A DNA stretch of 55,180 bases from Acanthaster planci (lineage: Eukaryota; Echinodermata; Asteroidea; Valvatida; Acanthasteridae): the NCBI RefSeq assembly GCF_001949145.1, contig NW_019091365.1, positions 3,077,407 to 3,132,586 of the forward strand. The letters run 5' to 3'. The stretch's first letter is position 1; every line of letters begins with the position of its first letter. This document shows, piece by piece, positions 46,762-55,180 of this stretch. Below the pieces are notes generated by a model. That model made no database searches. It was not told the origin of the DNA and saw only the letters and a program-made list of their open reading frames with translations. The translations under genes and the position numbers were made by a program.

Positions 46762-46879
46762 ATGGCGGAGCAATATGTCCGGGATCCTCGCTATGAACAG
46801 TGCCTTATGGCTGTGGGCGTTGGTCGTTCGAGAACTTTCTCGGGTGCGGCCATTTCGCTGCTGATCGAGCAACGCCCAG
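46762..46879 (+). CDS. Candidate first coding exon of an unrecognised gene
   Basis: ATGGCGGAGC opens a 39-codon segment (MAEQYVRDPRYEQCLMAVGV continuing to LLIEQRPG) that is distinctly G/C-rich in an AT-rich setting and ends exactly at CCCAG before GTAAGAAAG, an excellent splice donor. A following candidate exon with a good acceptor and donor (GCCTGCCACAG / ... / ATCACTG before GTAAGCC) lies at about 47425-47455. I recognise no family from these few residues. Composition, start context and donor agree, which is more than chance frames elsewhere in the window show. Confidence 0.35.
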
Positions 46880-49145
46880 GTAAGAAAGTTTTGCTCCAAA
46901 ATTCTTCACTTTCTGTACTTTTTGTGGTTAAGTACCCTCACAGGGCTTATCATCATCATAACTGCTGATCATTATAGAGCATGTCAGTTGATCTTATACA
47001 TAAGGATAGTGGGATTTTGATTCACTTTTTGAGTGGTTTTATGATCATATTGTTGGGGATTCTTCTGCGATAGATTGCTGTGTGGCATACGTTATACACA
47101 TGTATATGTATACACACAAAGCACTTTACGTTACATTTACGTTGGACGTGGTGTGCGCTGTAAGCCTCGTGTGTGCAACACCGCGCTGTGTATGGAGCTT
47201 GGGGCTGCGTACGACTCGCATCGGTGGGTCGCGCGGCCATTGCTTTCATAGCGTGCTTACTTACAAGATGGGGTACGCTGTCTATATTTTATGCGGTGTG
47301 CATTCTATACAAGTATTCATACTGCAGTTCTACAATCCCTGTAGTTAAGAATATTATTTATCATGCCACTTTTGTGAATTATGTTTGCATTAGCTCAAGC
47401 TTTTGGGGAACTTGCCTGCCACAGGGTTCCTGCACCACTTTAGGCTACATCACTGGTAAGCCACAACACCAGGGTAATTATTTACCACAAAGTGTTGATA
47501 CAATGTTTCAACTTGACATTTTTACAACATTGTGTACACTAGATGTATAAGTGTATTAAATGTGTTGTATTTTGTATACAATAAATATCTTTGGTTGTAA
47601 CCACTTATGCAACAATTTGGCATACAGGGAAATGTTTACCGAAAGAAGCTGATGAGATGAAAGCCACAAATAATAATTAAATCAATCAATCAATTAAATC
47701 AACATCCGGTTTCCGACTGAATTCTTTGGGGGAATCAGTCAAGGGAGAGTGCCTCATCTTCTATCACTGGAGGATGGACCTACCATCCCACTACCAGGGG
47801 TGGCCTAGAATCCCACGTCCGGCCACAATTATAAAATCAAAATCTTTTACTTTAGCACTCACCTTCCAAGACTGTAAAAGGTAAGCACAGTGAAATCACG
47901 GATTCACGTTTAGCACGATAGAAATGGTCAAAAACGCAAGTAGAGCCCACCATCAGCACACCACAAAATCGGAAGCCTCTGCATTAAGCCGTGATTCCAG
48001 TGCAACAACGGCACATTTTTGTGTGGAAACAAAAGGTATTTCAGATAGCCCTCGTGTTTCGCTTTCAAAATAAACACGCAGATGAGTTACTTACAGTGGG
48101 CGAAAGTTTGCCAGTTATTTGTTACCAACAAACACACCAAACAACGTTGGAAATACATGTAGTGTGGAATTTGGACTCGCCTTAACGACAGCCTTAATTC
48201 CAGTAGCATACGCGGATTAATTATCCTGTCCAGTAATCAGGCGCGCTACTGCCACTGAGTCCCTCCTTCGTGGAGTCGAATGTTCATGTTGCACCAGTGT
48301 TGGACGTGATGTGACAGTAATATCAAGCACGACGGCATAGACAGACATATAACGTATGGAGTTGAAGAGCGACCCACCCATCGTCTTGGAATTATGAGAC
48401 AAACTTAGCACGGAATAATCCTTGGTATTCCCGTGATACCCACAGACTTGCACAATTTCTTAACACATTTGTATCGTTTCTCGGGATGACTTTACAAGGT
48501 TAGATGTGCATTCATTATAATCATTTATGATCATTAGAACCATTGTTTGAGTGTAAGTTTAAAACAAAAACAATAGTTCTCTATAAATTAATATTTAAGA
48601 AGTCAAAAGTACAGACGGTTGTTCCACTTTCCTGTTCACGCAGATTCTGTAATTGCATCCCTTCCATTCGTTTCGACCAATCGTTAATGCCTCTAACCTT
48701 AGTTGGTTAATTAAGGCAGTCAACTTCCAAATTACGTTGCAATGCCTTGCGCCCTCAACATTTCGTGAAATGCTCGATATCATACCAACACACTGAATAG
48801 GAAATAAGAAAGCAAAGGCCGAGAACAACCTATCCCAAGCGCTGTTTAAATTCTAGTTAACACTATTAACTTGGGCCTAAGCTATAGACCCATGCAGACC
48901 ATGCTACGTCATCGACACTCATCCTGAACACGGTGAAGTACATACATTTCTATGGAAACGTATGCAAATGTCTTTGAACGCAATTAACTGCACTCGCCCG
49001 ATAGCGGGTTAGGTATAATGTAGGCGATTTATTCAAGGTCGGCTTCTAAGTGAAATAGAATCCTGCTTAATGTAAAAATGCAGAGGTGAATGCGAAGTTT
49101 GTTCATCAGTCCCTGGCGTCATTAAAAACAAATTTACATAATTGA
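46880..49145. other. Intergenic or intronic, nothing firmly recognised
   Basis: If the exon at 46762 is real, part of this is intron. There is a short (ATCA)n patch near 47683-47701. No recognisable frame otherwise. The minus strand at about 48237-48290 has a GTGGCAGTAGCGCGCC string reminiscent of tRNA-derived SINE A boxes, but no B box follows. Confidence 0.35.
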
Positions 49146-49414
49146 CAGTGGCGTATCCAGTTTTTCGGTCGGGGGGGGGGGCAAATCAAGAGCAAATGCA
49201 TTTTCATTTAACATATGATAATGGGGAGACAAATTATAGCGTAATTATTTCAAAAGAATTACACCGATTAATGTCTTTCGTACTCAACTATGAAGTATCT
49301 CAGTCGAAAAAAAATCACAAAAACATCAAAAACAAATAAATTTGAAAAAACAAATCCATGGGGAGGGGGAGAAGTTCCCCCTGCCCCCCCCCGCCCCCGA
49401 TAGGCACGCCACTG
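49146..49414. mobile_element. MITE-like element with CAGTGGCG ends and G/C homopolymer runs
   Basis: The left end CAGTGGCGTATCCAG is followed by a run of G, and the right end has a run of C then GATAGGCACGCCACTG, an imperfect reverse complement. The central part is AT-rich. Non-coding, with a structure that fits a small DNA transposon relic. Homopolymer runs make its assembly length uncertain. Confidence 0.6.
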
Positions 49415-50908
49415 ATGATTCATAATGGGAATTTGTAGCCGAAAACGGATACCTGACTGCTAATTAATTAATGCTCAATTTTTTAAAGTCCTGTCATTCA
49501 ATTCTTGAATTTCCCGGTAATATTTTTGAAAGTGCACCTCTCTTGACATAGCATTTGAAGATGCTTCTCTTTGTGAGCTGGTTATGCCTACGTGACGACG
49601 AGTCACATGATTTTTGGTTCTACCAGGCATTGATCTTTCTGTATGTGCTACACCACAAGCACAGATTTTGCCGGCAGATTATTTGGCAAACATTAATTTT
49701 GACTGGCCGTAACAAAACAAAAAACAAAAACAGGGCAATATGCCAGGCCAAAGCAAAAAAAGGAAAAACAAACGAATCTAGGGAATTCACGGCAAATGCA
49801 TTAATGTTCATACCAGCTTTCAAGGTCATGCGTTGTGCCACATTGAAAAATGGTGTGGAGAATCCTTGTTCAGAAAAAAACAGAGGAGAAATACGGTATC
49901 GTAATGTAAGGTCACAGGCAACGCTAAGTGGCAGCGTCCCTTGGGATCGAAGGGACCGTGCGGTCACATCCAGGAAGAGAGCGTGAGTGTCCTTGCATCC
50001 ATGCATGAATGAAATAAAGAAGACAAGCACACCACGACTGGCTATCCCCAATCTTTAATTGTTGTCCTTAGATAAAACTGAAATCCCCGTAAAATAATTG
50101 CACATGACACTAAATAAATACGTTGGTAATTTACATAATAATAGTAACAGGGGCTCGCCAACCCCAAAACGTACACAAAGACTTGTTACGTTCGATACAC
50201 TTGGCATAAAAAGGAGTACTAAAGTTACACTTCCAATACGTTGGGCATAAAATGGAATTGTATTCTCACAAAAACCATACAAATATATAACGAATACGAC
50301 GAAACTCAGAAGAGTTATCTCCCAACTACAATTCACCTTGTGACGGAGTGTTGGCATCGATTTTCAAAATGGCGAGGAGCTTAACGGCTGTTTTTGAGTT
50401 GATTGCCTTTGGGTGGCAATATCGTAAAACGTCATTGGGTTAACCTATCAAAAACCGAAGATGAAATAAAAGATGAGGAAATGGGCTTTAATAAGATGTG
50501 CAACCTCAACAACAGACAAAACTATGTATTTTAATTCCTGACTCTTTGAAATAAGGTTATTCATTCTTCCTTTCGTGGGTACTATGTATGGATTACCCGG
50601 GGTATACACGGAAGTCCAAACGAACGTGCCCATTACTGTTCTTCAAAACAAAATGTTTTTTACCCAAATTTAGTTCCCTTCCAAGTTTTTGCACAGACTA
50701 TGCATGCTACAAGACAGACATCGGTGAAAGTATCCGAGAGCACCATACGCTGAACGGCATGACCTTGGAGAGCCGTTTAATCGAACAGTCGATGCGGTGT
50801 CATTTATATCAACTATATGCTGGGGGAGCATTCGTGCTGTTGTTCATTCGTCAAGTTCTTGATTTGGTTATTTGTTGGTGTCCCCGATTCACATACCTAC
50901 TCACAACT
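49415..50908. other. Intergenic, no recognised gene
   Basis: Open frames on both strands at 49555-50051 overlap each other and have no domain signal, so I do not call either. A short ATGGCGAGG frame at 50371 ends after about 24 codons. A minus-strand 100-residue frame at 50055-50357 looks hydrophobic by composition only. Confidence 0.35.
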
Positions 50909-51003
50909 AGCCTTTTGTCCTTAGATTGACTAGCCTGCAAAATGCATTGTTTTCAGATTTCCGAGGGAAACGATGTAACGATTAAAGAATGCTTTTGTGA
51001 AGT

Positions 51004-51999
51004 TCATCGTGTTGTTTGCGTGAATGTTGCTGAATTTAACGGGTTCTCGCGGTTTATACGTGCGCGGAAAAACACCTCCCGCAGCCCTTACGGAATTGGC
51101 GATATTTGAAGGCGTAGATGACCGGATTAACGCAGCAGTTTGCGGCTACCATCGCCACAGACAGCAGGTAGTACCACTCGTCGTACTGCAGCGTCCAGCC
51201 GAGGTTGAACATGAGAAAGATCACCTGGTTCGGAGTCCAGCACACTAGGAACATGACGAACACGATCCATAGCATCTTGAAAGTGTTGCGTCTGGCCCGG
51301 AGCAGGGATTCCACCATGCCTGCCGGTTGGGCGGTATCTGCTGCGGATGCTCCGGTAGCAGGACCGCTGGCAGCCGCTGGTGCAGGTCCAACCCGAGCAG
51401 CTCCTCGCTTGAGCTCTACACCGATGCGAATGTACGCAAACAGCATCACTGCCACGGGCACCACATACTGAAGGATGGCTATCGAACTCCCTGTGACATT
51501 CGACCGATACTCAGCACTTGAAACACACGCGTCGTCTTCCATGTCTCGAAGGTGGTTAGGATATAACACTTGATAACCGCGGCGAACACCCAACATCCCG
51601 CCATGACTGCACCGACTTTCAGCCGGGGATGGTTGGCGAAGGCTTTCTGGTACTTGAACGGGTGAACGATGGCAAAATATCGCTCCATGGTCAGTGACAG
51701 CAAGTTGAATGTNGTATATTACATACAGAAGAAAAAGTACAAAGTTGGAAAACCAGACTTGGCATACTATCCACCTTAGTGCGTCATTTGGCACAGGGTC
51801 CGGCAGCGGCGCTTCGCTTTTTCAGGAGAATTATGGTTGCACCGAGTAGATCTACGACAGCCTGGTGAAAGATGAAGGCGGTGGTGCGAGTCTGCATCTC
51901 TGAAACCTTACCGATGACTCCGCACACCAGACCGTTGCCTAAGATGCCGACAATTCCCACGAAGGTCTTAAAGATACGGAGTGCTAATGTCTCCTCCGT
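51004..51999 (-). pseudogene. GPCR pseudogene, duplicate of the receptor at 39970-40962
   Basis: Most of the receptor is recognisable, including TM6 CWTP and TM7 NPVIY, but several lesions disable it. The start codon is ACG instead of ATG (51997-51999). Compared with the intact copy there is an extra base near 51810, another near 51713 where the assembly shows an N, two extra bases near 51535-51560 and one missing base near 51086. TM1 and TM2 are therefore out of frame with TM3, and the C-terminus is altered. Whole stretches, for example loop 3, remain nearly identical to the intact copy, so inactivation or gene conversion is fairly recent. The N-associated lesion could be an assembly error; the others look real. 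Confidence 0.85.
51713..51713. other. Ambiguous base (N) in the assembly
   Basis: A single N lies inside the GPCR pseudogene where the intact copy has one base fewer. It may be an artefact that creates an apparent frameshift. Confidence 0.95.
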
Positions 52000-53652
52000 G
52001 CTGCTTAATGCCTATTTTGCCTAATGCCTTCGCACTATTTCCCCAACAAGAAGTATGGATCCTTGCACAGCCAAATGCATCCAACCTCTTTTATGGACAT
52101 TACAATAACTAGTCACTTTGTGCCATTAAGTCTTGTTCCTGTTGATCACGTGACCACAGATGCTTACTCTTGCATGTGCAGTGACATTGCTTCGCCGGCG
52201 CGAACAGAACATTAGCGGATCTAGTAGTTTTCAAGGGGAGACTTTTGTCAAGATGTGTTCGGGTTTTTCATGGAAGGAATGAGGAGTTGCGATCACCTCG
52301 TTGGTAACGGACCGGAACGTGCTATATTTGAAGGGGTTTCAGGAACTGAAGATTCAAGTCTCGTGTTTGCTGTAAACGTTAGAACCGAAGGAACATTTTC
52401 CCCACTGACTGTACTGATCTTGTTAATAATAGGTTTTTAGGGCTTCTCAATTAGAATGGTAATACAAGCCGTAGGTTTGTAAGTCACATTGTGTGTCAAG
52501 CATAGCTTGAAACCTATGTCGACGAGACGCGCTCAGGGGGCTACAATTACAAGAGAAAATCGAATTTATTTCAAGTCAGAACTTTTTTTCGAAAGGGAAA
52601 AAACTGAAAACAAATTTAAAGAAAAATAAACACTAAACCCAAAAATATGAATACATAATTCACCACATATTTTAAAGTTTACCACAGGATTTAAACTCCT
52701 GGGTGCGAATCTTTTTACACACACGGGCAAGTTAGGCCAGCCCTTTTTTCCTTCTTTTGTCTTTATGACATTGAATAATGCCGCCTGTCTGCTATGTATA
52801 CCTTGCGTAGATTATAATGTATAGCAGGCAAGCTTGTAGCAAAGCATTTTACTGCCTGAATGATATTCCTGCTCCAAGGACCAATCTTGATGTAGTTGTG
52901 TGACACGAATAAAAGCCATAACAAACCTCTGGAAACATTCCATATGTATTTATGATACTTGCTTTATATACGCATGCTACGTTTCATAAGGTCTGTTTTG
53001 GGGTAGCTATGATCATGAGGATTAGCCTTGTCCTGGGTTTTAATAAGTTACATCGATCAGTTACAGACGTGAGCAATAACATAATTGTTGTTAACTGGGC
53101 AATCTGATATTTCTGAGATATTGGGCTCCTGGCAGAAGAAATCCCATCATATTAACGACAGGCTCGATTCCCAATGTGCTATACAATAGTGGTGCGCCAT
53201 GTTATAGTGAGAGGGTTTTTGTCTCAAGAAGCATCGCTATCATGTGGATAACGATCTACAACCACACTATGAAACCAAGGCAGCTTCCGAGTCTGTTGTC
53301 TAGAGCAAGGTCTAGGGCTTTGCTCTGTTAAACAATTCGCGGAGACGCGCTGGACGTAGAGATATCTGTATTTCTAACGTACAAATTCTCTCTACACGTG
53401 TTCGAGTTCTATCACTGTTTTAGAATATAAAAAAAACAATAATATCTGGTCTTTGTGTCGTTGAAAACAATGTAGGCGATTTTTGGTAGCTTTTTGTCCG
53501 GATTTTTCTTTTTGTAGGTTTTTCTTGTCTTGTGTTTGTCTTTAATAAGACTGCAATGAATTGTGTTTTGGAAAGAAAGAAAGCGTCTTTTTGCCTGAAG
53601 TTGTTGTTAATGTTTTCATATTTAGTTTATCCATTAGTAATTTACATTTACA

Positions 53653-54119
53653 GGATTGTCATTTGGCAAAGCATTTGAGCAGTCAGTTGGCTTTTCTTAT
53701 TCGTGCAGTCCTTGAGTGAACAAGAGAGGTCACTTTGCCACAGAGCAGGTTCGCTTGTTCCCACTCTTATTATTCAGGGATTAAGGGCAAATGCATGACA
53801 TAGTTTTTGTGTCGAGCACTCACTGGGTAGAGTTCATATGAACAATACCAAGTGTCAACAAAGTTGCGTACAAATAAGATATGCACATTCTACAATTGTT
53901 TCTGCCGTGTAGGGGCCCACGGTGTTTTGTACGCCGTATTACCACACACGCAGAATATTTCGTGCTTTTCTTCGTGCAGATACGGAAATCGAATTCAAAT
54001 CTTGGTTTTTGGAACCGCACGAGAGTGCTTCAGTGTCTCCTATAGCACATTTCATACACATCATGGCCTGACGCAGTACAAGTGTGGTTACACAACCTTG
54101 CACCCAGGGTCACGCCGAT
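53653..54119. repeat. Segmental duplication, block 2 of copy B
   Basis: Counterpart of 45432-45701. It contains an inserted stretch of about 200 bases (about 53790-53985) relative to copy A and ends in a copy of repeat R3 (GTACAAGTGTGGTTACACAA). No coding features. Confidence 0.75.
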
Positions 54120-54573
54120 ACAACGTGGTGGAATCGAAACTTTCTACCATTGGAGAAATCAACGTAACGTACCCCCTGGGGCACATCGCTCATGAGTAAT
54201 GCACCAAAGCGAGCACTGATTATCTTCTTGCAATCCGGCGCATGCGTGTTTGTACTATATCACGATCTATTGTCTACCAACAACCAATAGTTATCTGTTG
54301 CGGTGGTATCCGGTTCGTAAGTTACTTCGTCATTCACATGAGCGCGAAACGATTTAGCAGGCTCCCACTGAACAATCACTGAAGTTGTTCATTAAGTTCC
54401 AGTTCCATGGTTCCATGTGAACAGCAATCAATGCACGTAACTCCATGTGCAGTGCATTTGCAGTGGACGTGGTCTAACTGAAGTGACGTCACACTTACGA
54501 ACCGGATTTCAATGAATATTCATGTAGTGATGACGTCCTCGGTGCGCACTGGCATTTGGTTAGACCCTTTTTC

Positions 54574-54886
54574 AGGGGTGGATCCAGGGGGCGTGGATAT
54601 CGCACTCCCCCCTTTTTCACCCAGGAAACTGAATGAATAAATAAATAAATTAATTCCAAACAGAAGAAGAATAGAGATGGAGAAGAAATAAGAGGAGTCA
54701 TGCTGCCTGAAATTGCACCACAGAGCGGCCTAGAATAAAAAAAATGCCCAGGATCCTATGCTGTAAGGGCTTCGCGCTACGCTCTCACGGGCATCTTACC
54801 TTTGCTGCCTTTGTTAACACCCACCCCCTTTGGAAAATCCGGGATCACCCCCCCCCCCGCATTGGGAAAATCTTGGATCCACCCCC
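54574..54886. mobile_element. MITE-like element with GGGGTGGATCCAG ends
   Basis: The left end GGGGTGGATCCAGGGGGCG (54576-54594) is answered by TTGGATCCACCCCCG (54873-54887) in reverse complement. C-runs occur near the right end (54848-54858). Same family as, or similar to, 4079-4309 by its GGTGGATCCAG end. An internal (AATA)n patch lies near 54632-54650. Non-coding. Confidence 0.6.
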
Positions 54887-55180
54887 GATTGTCGTTGTTG
54901 TGGAATTTTAAACAGTGAATGTCTACAGTTTGTGTTTCTTCCTTTGTTTCAACACGCAAGCGTTATTCCGCACAGAACTAGATTTTCGAGTCTTCTTTCA
55001 TGTACACGTACAATAATCACACAGACAGAAATTAATATACTTCAAAGTTCAAGCATAAACTTGCGACTACCTCTCAACACCGTGCAATACGCGTACTTCT
55101 CGTGAGCTCAACAAAGTGGGATCCTTCAGCGTGGTGTGTTGAGTACTGTAGCGTGTCCCGCTGCACAGGGTTCAACGCTG
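54887..55180. other. Window end, no recognised gene
   Basis: Under 300 bases with no recognised features. A 91-residue frame overlapping it starts inside the transposon-like element and has no domain. Confidence 0.4.

Larger units (their letters stand above)
50909..53360. repeat. Segmental duplication, copy B (contains GPCR pseudogene)
   Basis: Direct-orientation counterpart of 39856-42705. The GPCR portion is strikingly similar, while the flanking parts are more diverged and carry more indels. Copy B is about 400 bases shorter over this block. The order and orientation show tandem duplication with about 11 kb between copies. Confidence 0.85.

Noticed and set aside
49555-50051. Overlapping 143-residue frames on both strands
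   Set aside because: Opposite-strand overlap, no domains and composition consistent with chance.
50371-50446. Short ATGGCGAGG frame as a gene
   Set aside because: Ends after about 24 codons with no splice donor of note and no domain.

Overview
This window looks like nuclear DNA of a marine invertebrate. I see no operons, no bacterial-type ribosome binding sites and no closely packed genes. The background is AT-rich and crowded with degraded non-LTR retrotransposons, short palindromic (MITE-like) elements, tandem repeats and tRNA-derived repeats. The repeat vocabulary (for example the GGGGCCAATTTCATAGAGC ends at 38563-38793, and many TACATGTA motifs) and a peptide-receptor-like GPCR suggest an echinoderm or another ambulacrarian, perhaps a sea star. 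That placement comes from pattern memory and has not been checked.

Only two full-length genes are clear. The first is an intronless 797-residue gene at 17020-19413 (+). It encodes a P-loop protein with the motif order of a superfamily 1 (UvrD/Rep-like) helicase, preceded by a region that resembles a NERD-type or PD-(D/E)XK nuclease fold. It has a strong start context and a polyadenylation signal 14 bases after the stop. The second is an intronless class A GPCR of 330 residues at 39970-40962 (-). A second copy of the GPCR lies about 11 kb away at 51004-51999 (-), inside a direct duplication (39856-42705 / 50909-53360, with a further matching block 45432-45701 / 53653-54119). It is a pseudogene with a lost start codon and several frameshifts.

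Region by region: 1-8384 holds no recognised gene but has a pair of abutting foldback palindromes (1765-2161) and a GGTGGATCCAG-ended element (4079-4309). 8385-12375 is rich in tandem repeats: a CAA/CCA tract, a 117-bp repeat, a 60-bp exact duplication and a 47-bp minisatellite. 12601-16568 is bounded by 15-bp inverted repeats and looks like a roughly 4-kb non-autonomous transposon lying just upstream of the helicase gene. 21790-23212 and 26060-27720 are decayed LINEs. 25668-25984 is a MITE with perfect 20-bp inverted ends. 28000-39800 is mostly repeats with a few possible exons, the best being a doublecortin-like segment at 30445-30624. 39856-54119 is the GPCR duplication and its spacer, which holds a possible first coding exon at 46762-46879. 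54574-54886 is another GGTGGATCCAG-ended element.

I see no cooperation between the two intact genes. The most unusual candidate in the window is the intronless nuclease-helicase-like gene.
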